The notes: generated by a model from the sequence alone, not told the origin. 64,000 bases of DNA from DASQZJ01 sp035638775 (GCA_035638775.1 DASQZJ010000005.1:41982-105981); one strand, 5' to 3'; shown: positions 48,030-59,101, counted from the first letter of the stretch. Translations and numbers: made by a program.

Positions 48030-48386
48030 CTATCGCTTCAGGATATGCAGCAGGTCCTCCAGCTCGGACCGGATCTGTCGCGCGACCTGCTGGGCGTGGT
48101 GCACGTCTTCCCGGGCGTCGTCGCTCGCCAGGCGCTGCCGCGCCCCGCCGATGGTGAAGCCTTCCTCGTACAGCAGGCTCCGGATCTGGCGGATCAGCAG
48201 CACGTCGTTATGCTGGTAGTAGCGCCGGTTGCCGCGCCGCTTGACGGGCCGCAGGTGCGGGAACTCCTGTTCCCAGTAACGCAACACGTGCGGCTTCACG
48301 CCGCAGAGCTCGCTTACCTCGCCGATGGTGAAGTAGCGCTTGCTGGGAATCGGCGGCAGTTCGTCGTTATTTCCCGGTTCCAGCAT
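48030..48386 (-). CDS. MerR family transcriptional regulator
   Basis: The 118-residue protein has an N-terminal MerR helix-turn-helix: YFTIGEVSELCGVKPHVLRYWEQEFPHLRPVKR (about 18-50, in pieces) and the wing RRGNRRYYQHNDVLLIRQIRSLLYEEGFTIGGAR. A short C-terminal coiled helix completes it; no metal-binding cysteines are present. This is the small regulator always next to ihfA in gammaproteobacteria; targets unknown. Its start overlaps the ihfA 3' end by 20 bp, so it is coupled to ihfA. Confidence 0.93.
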   Translation of the reverse strand: MLEPGNNDELPPIPSKRYFTIGEVSELCGVKPHVLRYWEQEFPHLRPVKRRGNRRYYQHNDVLLIRQIRSLLYEEGFTIGGARQRLASDDAREDVHHAQQVARQIRSELEDLLHILKR

Positions 48387-48666
48387 ATGCTTCCACCCGC
48401 GTCTTCAGCTTCTGTCCGGGCCGGAAGGTCACCACGCGGCGCGCGCTGATCGGGATCTCTTCCCCCGTCTTCGGGTTGCGTCCCGGCCGCTCGTTCTTGT
48501 CGCGCAGGCCGAAGTTGCCGAAGCCCGAGAGCTTCACCTCGTCGCCGGCCTCAAGAGACGCGCGGATATGCTCGAAGAACAGGTCGACCAGCTCCTTGGC
48601 CTCTCTCTTGTTCAACCCCAGTTCGGAGAACAGGCTCTCCGCCATCTCCGCTTTGGTTAACGCCAT
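48367..48666 (-). CDS. ihfA: Integration host factor alpha subunit
   Basis: This 99-residue HU/IHF protein starts MALTKAEMAESLFSELGLNKREAKELV. The DNA-clamping arm is FGLRDKNERPGRNPKTGEEIPISARRVVTF (about 48-77, in pieces) with the conserved proline that intercalates into the minor groove. It pairs with IhfB to bend DNA. It starts 3 bp after pheT and overlaps the merR gene. Confidence 0.97.
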   Translation of the reverse strand: MALTKAEMAESLFSELGLNKREAKELVDLFFEHIRASLEAGDEVKLSGFGNFGLRDKNERPGRNPKTGEEIPISARRVVTFRPGQKLKTRVEAYAGTGK

Positions 48667-48669
48667 AAC

Positions 48670-51057
48670 CTACTCTCTTATTTTTGCGTTGAGATCGTCG
48701 CGCAGCCCGGCGAGGACCCGTCCGATCAGTGCGTCAACTTCAGGGTCTTCAAGAGTGCGCGAAGAATGCTGGAAAATCAAGCCTAAAGCTATGCTTTTTC
48801 GACCGGAATCTATACCGGCGCCACGATAGACGTCGAAGACCATCACCTCGGCGAGCAGCTCCGGCACGGCGTCGCGGGCCACCCGCGTCACCGCCCCGGC
48901 CGGGACCGCCTCGTCCACCACCACGGCGATGTCGCGCCGAACCGCCGGGTAGCGCGACGGCGGCATGAACCGCGGCAGCCGCCCGGCGCCCAGCGCGTCC
49001 AGCTCCAGCTCGAACAGCACCGGGGCCACGGGCAGGTCGAGATCGCGCGCGAGCCGCGGGTGCAGCGCGCCCAGCCAGCCGAGGGTCCGCTCGCCTCCGC
49101 CTTCCTCCAGCACCAGCCGTGCCGCCTGGCCCGGATGCAGCGCACCGTGCCGGGCGGCACGGCAGACCAGTGCCCCGCGCTGCAGCGACGGCGCCAGCAG
49201 CGCCTCCACGTCACCCTTGATGTCGAAGAAGTCCGCCGCCCGCCGTTCCCCCGCCCACTGTTCCGGCCACACGGGCCCGCAGGCGAGGCCGGCAAGCATG
49301 GCGGTCTGCTCGAGCCCCCGGTCGGTCACCACGAAGCGCTGGCCGCTCTCGAACAGCCGCACACGCTCCTGCTGGCGGTTGAGATTGTGGCGCAGGGCGC
49401 CGATCAGCCCCGGCCACAGGCTGGTGCGCATGCGGCTCATCCCGCTGGAAATCGGGTTTGCCAGATCCAGCGCCCGGGCCTCCGGGTCCAGCACCGACTG
49501 CAGCGACGCGTCGACGAAGCTGTAGGTAATGGCCTCGCGGTATCCCCGGTCCACCAGCACCCGGCGCAGCCGCTGCAGCGAGACCAGGTTCTCGCTGCGC
49601 GGCACCACCGCCAGGCCGGCGCGTGGACGCCTGCCCGGCAGGCTGTCGTAGCCGTGCACCCGGGCGACCTCCTCGATCAGGTCAGCCTCGATCGCGATGT
49701 CGTAGCGGTGCGCCGGCGGCTCGACGCGGAGCGCCCCATCCCCGCGCCGGCAGCGCATCCCCAGGCGTTCCAGAATCGCGCGGGCGTCCGGGAGTGCCAC
49801 CTCGGTCCCGAGGATACGGTTCAGCCGTTCCTGTCTCAGGCGCACGGGCTCCCGCCAGGGAGCCGGTTCGCGGCCGGCCGCCACCACCGGACCCGGGCGT
49901 CCGCCGACGATCCCGAGCAGCAGTTGCGTGGCCCGTTCGATGGCCCGCACCTGGATGGTCGGATCGACGCCCCGCTCGAAGCGGTGCGACGAGTCGGTAT
50001 GCAGGCCGTGGCGCCGGGCGCGGCCGCTGATCGCCTCGGGGGTGAACAGCGCGCTCTCGAGGAAGATGTCCCGGGTGGCCGAACCCACCGCCGTGCCGGC
50101 GCCCCCCATGATGCCGGCCAGCGCGACCGGGCCGGACGCGTCCGCGATCACCAGCGTGTCGGGCTCGGGCTCCACGCGGTCGCCGTTGAGCAGCTCCAGG
50201 GCCTCGCCGGATCGGGCCATGCGCACGGTGATGCCGCCTTGCAGGCGTGCGAGGTCGAACGCGTGCATCGGCTGGCCCAGCTCCAGCATCACGTAGTTGG
50301 TGACGTCCACGACCGGGCCCAGGCTGCGCAGGCCGCTGCGCCGCAGGCGCTCGCGAAGCCAGTCGGGCGTGCGGGATTCCGGATCGATACCCTCGAGCAC
50401 CCGTCCGGCATAGCGCGGGCAGGCCGATTCGTCGTTCAGGGTGATCGCCAGGCGGCGTTCACCCGTGGCCGGGACCGGCGGCATCTCCGGCGGGGTCACC
50501 GGCGTATCGGTCAGGGCTCCGACTTCGCGGGCAATGCCGGCGATGCCGAGGCAGTCGCCCCGGTTGGGTGTCAGGTCGATCTCGATCTCGCTGTCGGCGA
50601 GCCCCAGGTAGTCGGCCAGCGGCCGCCCCACCGGGGCCTCCGGATCGAGCTCCAGGATCCCCGCGGAGGATTCGGCCAGGCCGAGCTCCGCGCTGGAACA
50701 GATCATTCCGTTGGACTCGACGCCGCGCAGCTTGGCCCGCCGGAGCTTCGTGCCGCCGGGCAGGGTCGTGCCCGCCAGCGCAACGGCCACCGCCAGCCCG
50801 GCACGGGCGTTGGGAGCACCGCAGACGATCTGCAGGGCCCCGGCCTGCCCGGCATCCACGGCGCAGACCTGCAGGCGATCGGCGTCCGGGTGCGGCGCGC
50901 AGGACTCGATGCGACCGACCACGACGCCCTGCAGCGGGGCGGCGGTCGGCGCCACCGCGTCGACCTCCAGGCCGGCCATGGTGAGCTGGCGGGCGAGCCC
51001 GTGCGTGTCCAGGCCGGGCCGGACCCACTCGCGCAGCCAGTATTCGCTGAATCTCAT
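48670..51057 (-). CDS. pheT: Phenylalanyl-tRNA synthetase beta subunit
   Basis: The 795-residue PheT of the bacterial heterotetramer has the N-terminal MRFSEYWLREWVRPGLDTHGLARQLTMAGLEVD, the EMAP-type RNA-binding region (about 40-150), the B3/B4 editing domain (about 210-390), the B5 DNA-binding-like domain, and the C-terminal FDX-ACB anticodon-binding domain (about 700-795, PPSRYPAVRRDIAVVVDE). It starts 30 bp after pheS. Editing residues are in the usual place. Length is normal. Confidence 0.97.
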   Translation of the reverse strand: MRFSEYWLREWVRPGLDTHGLARQLTMAGLEVDAVAPTAAPLQGVVVGRIESCAPHPDADRLQVCAVDAGQAGALQIVCGAPNARAGLAVAVALAGTTLPGGTKLRRAKLRGVESNGMICSSAELGLAESSAGILELDPEAPVGRPLADYLGLADSEIEIDLTPNRGDCLGIAGIAREVGALTDTPVTPPEMPPVPATGERRLAITLNDESACPRYAGRVLEGIDPESRTPDWLRERLRRSGLRSLGPVVDVTNYVMLELGQPMHAFDLARLQGGITVRMARSGEALELLNGDRVEPEPDTLVIADASGPVALAGIMGGAGTAVGSATRDIFLESALFTPEAISGRARRHGLHTDSSHRFERGVDPTIQVRAIERATQLLLGIVGGRPGPVVAAGREPAPWREPVRLRQERLNRILGTEVALPDARAILERLGMRCRRGDGALRVEPPAHRYDIAIEADLIEEVARVHGYDSLPGRRPRAGLAVVPRSENLVSLQRLRRVLVDRGYREAITYSFVDASLQSVLDPEARALDLANPISSGMSRMRTSLWPGLIGALRHNLNRQQERVRLFESGQRFVVTDRGLEQTAMLAGLACGPVWPEQWAGERRAADFFDIKGDVEALLAPSLQRGALVCRAARHGALHPGQAARLVLEEGGGERTLGWLGALHPRLARDLDLPVAPVLFELELDALGAGRLPRFMPPSRYPAVRRDIAVVVDEAVPAGAVTRVARDAVPELLAEVMVFDVYRGAGIDSGRKSIALGLIFQHSSRTLEDPEVDALIGRVLAGLRDDLNAKIRE

Positions 51058-51087
51058 GCTCGCACTCGTCCGCTTGCAGCCCCGTGG

Positions 51088-52104
51088 CTAGCCGAACTGC
51101 CGCAGGAAACGCAGGTCGTTGTCGAAGAACAGGCGCAGGTCGCCCACGCCGTAGCGCAGCATCGCCAGCCGCTCGACCCCCATGCCGAACGCGTACCCCG
51201 TGTAGCGCTCGCTGTCGATGCCCACGTGCTCGAACACGACGGGATGCACCATGCCGCAGCCCAGGATTTCCAGCCAGCCAGTGTGCCCGCACACGCGGCA
51301 GCCCGCGCCGCCGCAGGCGACGCACTGCACGTCCACCTCGGCCGACGGTTCGGTGAAGGGGAAGTACGAAGGCCGGAACCGGACCGCCAGCTCCCGTTCG
51401 AAGAACGCCTGCAGGAAGCCATCCAGCATCCCCTTCAGATCGGCGAAGCTGACGTCCTCGTCGACGACCAGGCCCTCGACCTGGTGGAACATCGGGGTAT
51501 GGGTGAGGTCGGAGTCGCAGCGGTAGACACGCCCCGGGGCGATCAGCCGCAGCGGCGGCCGGCGCTTTTCCATGGTGCGGACCTGCACCGGCGACGTATG
51601 GGTGCGCAGCAGGCGGCCGTCGTCGAAGTAGAAGGTGTCGTGCATCGCGCGCGCCGGGTGGTGCGCGGGTATGTTGAGCGCCTCGAAATTGTGGTAGTCG
51701 TCCTCGACCTCGGGCCCTTCCTCGACGGTGAAGCCCGCCGACCGGAAAAGGTCCTCCATGCGCTCCAGGGTGCGTGTCACCGGGTGCAGTCCGCCGCTCG
51801 CCTGGCCCCGCCCCGGCAACGTCACGTCGACCGACTCGGCGGCCAGGCGCGCCTCCAGCGCGTCCGCTTCCAGGGACTCGCGTGCCTCGCCCAGCCGGGC
51901 CTCCACCGCCCGCTTGGCAGCGTTGATGGCCTGCCCCGCGGCCGGCCGTTGCTCCACCGGCAGCGAGCCCAGCTGCTTGAGCTGTCCGGTGAGCAGTCCC
52001 TTGCGTCCGAGGTAGCGCACCCGCACGGCGTCGAGGCCCTCGAGATCGGTCACCGCGGCGATCTCCGCCTCGGCGGCCCGTTGCAGTTCCCGGATGTCCT
52101 TCAC
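51088..52104 (-). CDS. pheS: Phenylalanyl-tRNA synthetase alpha subunit
   Basis: The 338-residue catalytic subunit has the class II motifs: motif 1 around HPVTRTLERMEDLFRSAGF, motif 2 VYRCDSDLTHTPMFHQVEGLVVD (about 195-217), and motif 3 GYAFGMGVERLAMLRYGV (about 303-320). The A-type specificity residue after ...SYFPFTEPSAEVDV is normal. The start is GTG 52104 with GAGG upstream; no better ATG exists. It follows rplT with a terminator or attenuator hairpin between. Confidence 0.96.
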   Translation of the reverse strand: MKDIRELQRAAEAEIAAVTDLEGLDAVRVRYLGRKGLLTGQLKQLGSLPVEQRPAAGQAINAAKRAVEARLGEARESLEADALEARLAAESVDVTLPGRGQASGGLHPVTRTLERMEDLFRSAGFTVEEGPEVEDDYHNFEALNIPAHHPARAMHDTFYFDDGRLLRTHTSPVQVRTMEKRRPPLRLIAPGRVYRCDSDLTHTPMFHQVEGLVVDEDVSFADLKGMLDGFLQAFFERELAVRFRPSYFPFTEPSAEVDVQCVACGGAGCRVCGHTGWLEILGCGMVHPVVFEHVGIDSERYTGYAFGMGVERLAMLRYGVGDLRLFFDNDLRFLRQFG

Positions 52105-52149
52105 GCCTGGTCGCCCTCGATGCCCTGGGTCAATTGGCCGTGGCAGCCC

Positions 52150-52190
52150 CCAAAACAGAAAGGGGAAAGCCCTGTATGCCTTCCCCTTTC
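52150..52190 (-). terminator. Intercistronic terminator between rplT and pheS
   Basis: GAAAGGGGAA (52158-52167) pairs with TTCCCCTTTC (52181-52190), a 10-bp stem with a 13-base loop, followed on the minus strand by TGTTTTGG. The position matches the pheST attenuator of E. coli, but no phenylalanine-rich leader peptide is present, so simple partial termination is likelier. Confidence 0.6.
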
Positions 52191-52254
52191 CGCCATGTCC
52201 GGCTGCGGACCGATCCGGGGAGCGCGGCCGCCCCGGGACCGTTCACAGGAAGGA

Positions 52255-52614
52255 TCAGCCCGCCAGGCCGGTCTTGGCCTTCTCGGCGATCGCCGCGAAC
52301 GCCGCCTTGTCGTGCACGGCAAGGTCCGCGAGCACCTTGCGGTCGACCTCGACACCGGCCTCGCGCAGGCCGTGGATGAGTCGGCTGTAGGAAAGCCCGG
52401 ACTCCCGCGCCGCCGCGTTGATGCGCGTGATCCACAACGCGCGGAAATCCCGCTTGCGCTGACGGCGGTCGCGATACGCGTACTGGCCCGCCTTGGTCAC
52501 CGCCTGCCGGGCGATGCGGAAGCTCTTGCGCCGGGCACCGTAATAGCCCTTGGCCTTGTCGAGGACCTTCTTGTGCCGGGCGTGGGCCTGCACGCCCCTC
52601 TTTACTCTGGACAT
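52255..52614 (-). CDS. rplT: Ribosomal protein bL20
   Basis: The 119-residue protein starts MSRVKRGVQAHARHKKVLDKAKGYYGARRKSFRIARQAV. The basic N-terminal helix binds 23S rRNA early in 50S assembly, and the globular C-terminal half (about 60-119) binds its own mRNA as autorepressor in E. coli. It follows rpmI by 21 bp in the infC-rpmI-rplT order. Confidence 0.98.
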   Translation of the reverse strand: MSRVKRGVQAHARHKKVLDKAKGYYGARRKSFRIARQAVTKAGQYAYRDRRQRKRDFRALWITRINAAARESGLSYSRLIHGLREAGVEVDRKVLADLAVHDKAAFAAIAEKAKTGLAG

Positions 52615-52635
52615 ACCTCAACTCTCCTGGCGTGA

Positions 52636-52833
52636 TCAGCGGTACGGCAGCATCTGCCGCACCAGGCGGACGTCCGCGGAATCCACCTGGGTGGCAGAGC
52701 GCAGACGGCGCTTCCGCTTCGCGGCCTTCTTGGTGAGGATGTGGTTCTTGTAGGCGTGCGCGCGCTTGTAGCCGCCGCCGCCCGTCCGGGAGAAGCGCTT
52801 GGCCGCGCCCCGGTTGGTCTTGAGTTTCGGCAT
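52636..52833 (-). CDS. rpmI: Ribosomal protein bL35
   Basis: The 65-residue highly basic protein has MPKLKTNRGAAKRFSRTGGGG, the L35 signature, with the usual KNHILTKKAAKRKRRLR in the middle. Small 50S subunit protein. It is 50 bp after infC and is probably translated under L20 control together with rplT. Confidence 0.98.
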   Translation of the reverse strand: MPKLKTNRGAAKRFSRTGGGGYKRAHAYKNHILTKKAAKRKRRLRSATQVDSADVRLVRQMLPYR

Positions 52834-52883
52834 GTCCGTACTCCGCTATTCGTTGACGTCCGTCGCCGCCCGACCGGCCGCGA

Positions 52884-53402
52884 CTACTTCTTCCGGGGTG
52901 CCAGCACCATGATCATCTGGCGGCCTTCCATCCTGGGAAACTGCTCCACGCTCGCCAGCTCCTCCAGGTCCGTGCGCACCCGCTCCAGCAGGTCGCGCCC
53001 GAGGTCCTGGTGCTGCATCTCGCGACCGCGGAAGCGCAGCGTCACCTTGGCCTTGTCCCCGTGCTCCAGGAAACGTGTCAGGTTGCGCAGTTTGACCTGA
53101 TAGTCCCCTTCGTCCGTGCCCGGACGGAACTTCACTTCCTTGAGCTGGATCTGCTTCTGCTTCTTCTTCGCCGCCTGCTGGGACTTGTTCTTCTCGAACA
53201 GATACTTGCCGTAGTCCATCACCCGGCAGACCGGCGGAGTGGCGTTCGGGGAGACCTCGACCAGATCGAGCCCCGCGTCCTCGGCGATCTTGAGCGCCTC
53301 GGCGCGGTCCATGATCCCGACCTGCTCACCGTCGCTCCCGATGACGCGCAGCTTCGGCGAGCTGATCTCCTGGTTACGCCGTGCCTGTTTTATCGCAGCG
53401 AT
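52884..53402 (-). CDS. infC: Translation initiation factor IF-3 with AUC start
   Basis: The 172-residue IF-3 has the N-domain (about 5-80: RRNQEISSPKLRVIGSDGEQVGI, SPNATPPVCRVMDYGKYLFE), the lysine linker, and the C-domain (about 90-172: EVKFRPGTDEGDYQVKLRN, FRGREMQHQDLG, ending VLAPRKK). It binds 30S and checks initiation codons. The frame upstream is closed by the thrS stop at 53406-53408, and the first ATG (53312) would cut 30 conserved residues. ATC 53402, 8 bases after GGAGG, is therefore the start; ATA 53393 is less likely. Such non-AUG starts in infC give IF-3 autorepression, known for the AUU of E. coli. Confidence 0.95.
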   Translation of the reverse strand: MAAIKQARRNQEISSPKLRVIGSDGEQVGIMDRAEALKIAEDAGLDLVEVSPNATPPVCRVMDYGKYLFEKNKSQQAAKKKQKQIQLKEVKFRPGTDEGDYQVKLRNLTRFLEHGDKAKVTLRFRGREMQHQDLGRDLLERVRTDLEELASVEQFPRMEGRQMIMVLAPRKK

Positions 53403-53405
53403 ATT

Positions 53406-55331
53406 CTAGTCCTCCAAGCTGACCCGGCCGCGGCGTGAAACCTCGTCACGCAGTCGCTGCGTGAAGGCCTCCAGGCTCATCGCCCCGAGGTCCTTGCCCG
53501 CCCGCGTACGTACCGCCACGGAGCCGGATTCGACTTCCCGATCACCGACCACCAGCAGGTACGGGACCCGCTGGATCGTGTGCTCGCGGATTTTAAAGCC
53601 GATCTTCTCATTTCTCAAGTCCGAACTCGCTCGAAATCCCTGATTTGTCAGGCTTTCCCCCAGCTTGCGGGCGTATTCGGCCTGGCGATCGGTAATATTG
53701 AGCACCACCGCCTGCACCGGCGCGAGCCACGGCGGCAGCGCGCCGGCGTAGTGCTCCAGCAGAATGCCGATAAAACGCTCCATCGATCCCAGGATCGCCC
53801 GATGCAGCATCACGGGCACCCGGCGGCTTCCGTCCTCTGCCACGTACTGGGCGCCGAGGCGGTCGGGCATCGAGAAATCCAGCTGGATCGTGCCCAGCTG
53901 CCACACCCGGCCGATGCTGTCGCGCAACGAGAACTCGACCTTGGGGCCGTAGAAGGCACCCTCGCCGGGCTGCAGCTCCCACTCCAGCTCCTTGTCGTTG
54001 AGCGCCCGTTCCAGCGCGTGCTCGGCCCGGTCCCACAGCTCGTCCGAGCCCACCCGCTGCTCGGGCCGCGTGGACAGCTTGATCGGGATCTCGTCGAAGC
54101 CGAAGTCCCGGTAGACCCGGAACACCAGGTCGATGAACGCGGACACCTCGTCGGAGATCTGCTCCTCGGTGCAGAAGATATGGGCATCGTCCTGCACGAA
54201 ATTGCGCACCCGCATCAGCCCGTGCAGCGTGCCCGAGGGCTCGTTGCGGTGGCAGGAGCCGAACTCGGCCAGGCGCATCGGCAGGTCGCGGTAGCTGCGC
54301 AGGCCATGGTTGTACACCTGCACGTGGCAGGGACAGTTCATCGGCTTGATCGCGTAGTCCCGGTTCTCCGACTCGGTGGTGAACATGTCGTCGCGGAACT
54401 TGTCCCAGTGCCCCGAGCGTTCCCACAGCGAGCGGTCCACGATTTCCGGCGTGTGGATCTCCTGGTAGCCGGCACCGCGCAGCAGCTCCCGGATGTAGTC
54501 CTGGATCAGGATGTAGATCCGCCAGCCGTGATCGTGCCAGAACACCATGCCCGGCGATTCCTCCTGGGTGTGGAACAGACCCATCAACCGCCCCAGGCGG
54601 CGGTGATCACGCTTCTCCGCCTCCTCCAGCCGCTTGAGGTAGGCGTTGAGCGCCTTGCGATCCGGCCAGGCGGTCCCGTAGATGCGCTGCAGCTGCTCGT
54701 TGCGGGAGTCGCCGCGCCAGTAGGCCCCCGCCAGCTTGGTCAGGCGAAAGGCCTTGAGCTTGCCGGTGCTCGGCACGTGCGGTCCACGGCACAGGTCGGC
54801 GAAATCGCCCTGACGGTAGATCGAGATCGCCTCGCCCTTGGGGATGTCTTCGATGATCCGGGCCTTGTACTCCTCGCCCATCTGGCGGAACATCCGAACC
54901 GCCTCGTCGCGGTCCATGACGCTGCGCGTGACGGTCTCGTCAGCCTCGACCAGCTCGCGCATGCGCTGCTCGATCCGCTCCAGGTCCTCGGGGGTGAACG
55001 GGCGGTCGTAGGCGAAGTCGTAGTAGAAGCCATCCTCGATCACCGGCCCGATGGTGACCTGGGCCTCGGGATAGAGCTGCTTCACCGCCTGCGCCATCAG
55101 GTGAGCGGTGGAATGCCGGATGACCTCGACGCCCTCCCCGTCGCGTTCGGTGACGATGGCCACCTCGGCATCGTGGTCGATGTTGTGGGAGGTGTCGACC
55201 AGCCGGCCGTCCACCTTGCCCGCCAGCGCCGCGCGCGCCAGCCCCGGCCCGATGGACTCGGCGACCTGCTGCACGGTGACGGGATGCTCGAAGCGCTTGT
55301 GGCTGCCATCCGGGAGAATGATGTCGGGCAT
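53406..55331 (-). CDS. thrS: Threonyl-tRNA synthetase
   Basis: The protein has 641 residues. The N-terminal TGS domain (about 1-62, MPDIILPDGSHKRFEHPVTV), the editing domain (about 65-225: HSTAHLMAQAVKQLYP with HxxxH, SADE-type residues CRGPHVPSTG), the class II catalytic core with zinc ligands (C, H and H in MNCPCHVQVYNHG and later), and the anticodon-binding domain (about 540-641) are in order. ATG 55331 is the standard start. The stop TAG at 53406-53408 is in the same frame as infC, two codons before its AUC. tRNA-Val lies just upstream. Confidence 0.97.
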   Translation of the reverse strand: MPDIILPDGSHKRFEHPVTVQQVAESIGPGLARAALAGKVDGRLVDTSHNIDHDAEVAIVTERDGEGVEVIRHSTAHLMAQAVKQLYPEAQVTIGPVIEDGFYYDFAYDRPFTPEDLERIEQRMRELVEADETVTRSVMDRDEAVRMFRQMGEEYKARIIEDIPKGEAISIYRQGDFADLCRGPHVPSTGKLKAFRLTKLAGAYWRGDSRNEQLQRIYGTAWPDRKALNAYLKRLEEAEKRDHRRLGRLMGLFHTQEESPGMVFWHDHGWRIYILIQDYIRELLRGAGYQEIHTPEIVDRSLWERSGHWDKFRDDMFTTESENRDYAIKPMNCPCHVQVYNHGLRSYRDLPMRLAEFGSCHRNEPSGTLHGLMRVRNFVQDDAHIFCTEEQISDEVSAFIDLVFRVYRDFGFDEIPIKLSTRPEQRVGSDELWDRAEHALERALNDKELEWELQPGEGAFYGPKVEFSLRDSIGRVWQLGTIQLDFSMPDRLGAQYVAEDGSRRVPVMLHRAILGSMERFIGILLEHYAGALPPWLAPVQAVVLNITDRQAEYARKLGESLTNQGFRASSDLRNEKIGFKIREHTIQRVPYLLVVGDREVESGSVAVRTRAGKDLGAMSLEAFTQRLRDEVSRRGRVSLED

Positions 55332-55426
55332 GGATCGCTCCACAGTGGTGACCGATACGAGGGGCCACATGCATTTGTCGTCGATGCGCGGCCGGGCCGC
55401 GGCGAACGTGCGTGTCCAGCGGGAAC

Positions 55427-55503
55427 TGGTAGGCGCGATTGGATTCGAACCAACGACCCCCACCATGTCAAGGTGGTGCTCTAACCAGCTGAGCTACGCG
55501 CCT
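55427..55503 (-). tRNA. tRNA-Val (anticodon GAC)
   Basis: The minus-strand cloverleaf has acceptor stem AGGCGCG/CGCGCCT, D arm GCTCAGCTGGTTAGAGC, anticodon stem CCACC/GGTGG with loop TTGACAT (anticodon GAC, reads GUC/GUU), variable loop GGGTC, T arm GTTGG-TTCGAAT-CCAAT and an encoded CCA. It has 77 bases. The sequence resembles E. coli tRNA-Val(GAC). It lies 96 bases before thrS on the same strand. Confidence 0.97.
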
Positions 55504-55516
55504 GTCGAGGCGGGAA

Positions 55517-55545
55517 AAGATACCGGAATCCCCCGGTCGTGACAA
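55517..55545 (-). promoter_or_regulatory. Promoter of tRNA-Val (and possibly thrS)
   Basis: On the minus strand TTGTCA (55540-55545), a 17-bp spacer and TATCTT (55517-55522) lie just ahead of tRNA-Val, with a GC-rich discriminator as is usual for stable RNA promoters. Confidence 0.72.
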
Positions 55546-55568
55546 CCACCGCGCGGCGCTGCCGGCCG

Positions 55569-57596
<2,028 letters not shown>

Positions 57597-57868
57597 GGGC
57601 CCGCGACAGGTGGATGGCGGCGAAGTGGAGGCCGCTGCCTCGTGCATCGGCCGATGTCAGGTCCTACAATACTAACGCAGTCGATGGCAATGCCACGCCG
57701 GAAGGCGCGGTGTCCGGCGATGGCGGCGCCGGGCTCGCCCCGGGACAGTGTCGCCGCCGATCCCCCGGCACGCCCTGCTTCCGCGCCTTCCGCGGTTGGC
57801 TGCCGCCGTCGGCCCGGCTGGCGACACGCTTTCCCGCCACTTTTCAAGACGACCCCGGGAGTAGAACC

Positions 57869-59056
57869 TTGAGCATCGAACTGTCCGACCGCGTCCAGAG
57901 AATCAAGCCATCGCCCACCCTCGCCGTGACGGCGCGGGCCGCGGAGCTCAAGGCCGAAGGACGCGACATCATCGGGCTGGGCGCCGGCGAGCCGGACTTC
58001 GACACTCCGGAGCACATCAAGCAGGCGGCGATCCAGGCCATCCGGGACGGCAAGACCAAGTACACCCCCGTCGACGGCACGCCCGGACTCAAGGATGCCG
58101 TGATCGACAAGCTCCGACGCGAGAATGGCCTGGAATATACCGGCGACCGGATCCTGGTCTCCTGCGGCGCCAAGCAGAGCTTCTTCAACATGTGCCAGGC
58201 CCTGCTCAATCCCGGCGACGAGGTCCTGATCCCGGCGCCCTACTGGGTGTCCTATCCGGACATGGTGCTGGTGGCGGACGGCAAGCCCGTAGTGATCGAG
58301 ACCGGCAAGGAGTCCGCCTTCAAGATCACGCCGGCACAGCTGGACCGGGCCATCACCTCGCGCACCCGCCTGCTGGTGCTGAACAGTCCCTCCAACCCGA
58401 GCGGCAAGGCCTACTCCCGCGCGGAGCTCGAGGCGCTGGGGGAGGTGCTGGCAAAGCACCCGCAGATCCTGGTCGCGACCGACGATATCTACGAGCACAT
58501 CCTCTGGACGGGCGAGCCGTTCCAGGACATCGTCACCGCCTGCCCGGAGCTGGTCGATCGCGGCATCGTGCTCAACGGCGTCTCCAAAGCCTACGCCATG
58601 ACCGGCTGGCGCATCGGCTATGCCGCGGGGCCGGCGAACCTCATCGCGGCCATGAAGAAGGTGCAGTCGCAGAGCACCTCCAACCCCGCCTCCATCTCCC
58701 AGGCGGCCGCCGAAGCCGCGCTGCGGGGCGACCAGGGCTGCGTGGCGGAGATGGTCAAGGCCTTCCGCGAGCGCCACGACTACGTGCACGAGGCGCTCAA
58801 TGCCCTCCCGGACGTGGACTGCCTGCCCTCGGACGGCACCTTCTACGCGTTCCCGGATTTCAGCCGGGTGATCGCCCGGCTCGACGGCGTGCAGGACGAC
58901 GTCCAGCTCGGCGAGTACTTCCTGAACGAGTGCGGCGTGGCCCTGGTCCCGGGATCGGCCTTCGGAGTCCCCGGACACATGCGCCTGTCCTTCGCCACCA
59001 GCATGGAGAACCTCAGGGACGCGCTGGGCCGCATCGACAAGCTGCTGCAGCGCTGA
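57869..59056 (+). CDS. Class I/II aminotransferase (aspartate/prephenate type)
   Basis: The 395-residue PLP enzyme of fold type I subgroup I-gamma starts SDRVQRIKPSPTLAVTARAAELKAEG. It shows DFDTPEHIKQAAIQAIRDGKTKYTP, the PLP lysine in LNGVSKAYAMTGWRIGYAAGP (about K236) and the carboxylate-binding Arg near GHMRLSFATS (about R373). It resembles aspartate aminotransferases with prephenate activity in Pseudomonas. The start is TTG 57869, with GGGAG 8 bases upstream; no ATG fits. It is divergent from uvrB and followed by tRNA-Asn. Confidence 0.93.
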   Translation: MSIELSDRVQRIKPSPTLAVTARAAELKAEGRDIIGLGAGEPDFDTPEHIKQAAIQAIRDGKTKYTPVDGTPGLKDAVIDKLRRENGLEYTGDRILVSCGAKQSFFNMCQALLNPGDEVLIPAPYWVSYPDMVLVADGKPVVIETGKESAFKITPAQLDRAITSRTRLLVLNSPSNPSGKAYSRAELEALGEVLAKHPQILVATDDIYEHILWTGEPFQDIVTACPELVDRGIVLNGVSKAYAMTGWRIGYAAGPANLIAAMKKVQSQSTSNPASISQAAAEAALRGDQGCVAEMVKAFRERHDYVHEALNALPDVDCLPSDGTFYAFPDFSRVIARLDGVQDDVQLGEYFLNECGVALVPGSAFGVPGHMRLSFATSMENLRDALGRIDKLLQR

Positions 59057-59072
59057 CGGGCCAGCGCCTTTA

Positions 59073-59101
59073 TTGACGCCGGCCGGCACCACGGCTAATA
59101 T
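59073..59101 (+). promoter_or_regulatory. Promoter of tRNA-Asn
   Basis: TTGACG (59073-59078), a 17-bp spacer and TAATAT (59096-59101), five of six matches each, lie 37 bp before the tRNA with a GC-rich discriminator region. Confidence 0.85.

Noticed and set aside
52104..52254. pheST attenuator with leader peptide
   Set aside because: The hairpin is real, but the only possible leader reading has just two Phe codons and none of the Phe run of pheM, so a phenylalanine attenuation system is not supported.
49060..52635. Long plus-strand frame of about 1190 codons
   Set aside because: Antisense shadow crossing pheT, pheS and rplT, all firmly identified on the minus strand.
57597..57868. LexA (SOS) box for uvrB
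   Set aside because: No CTGT-N8-ACAG sequence was found in the intergenic region.
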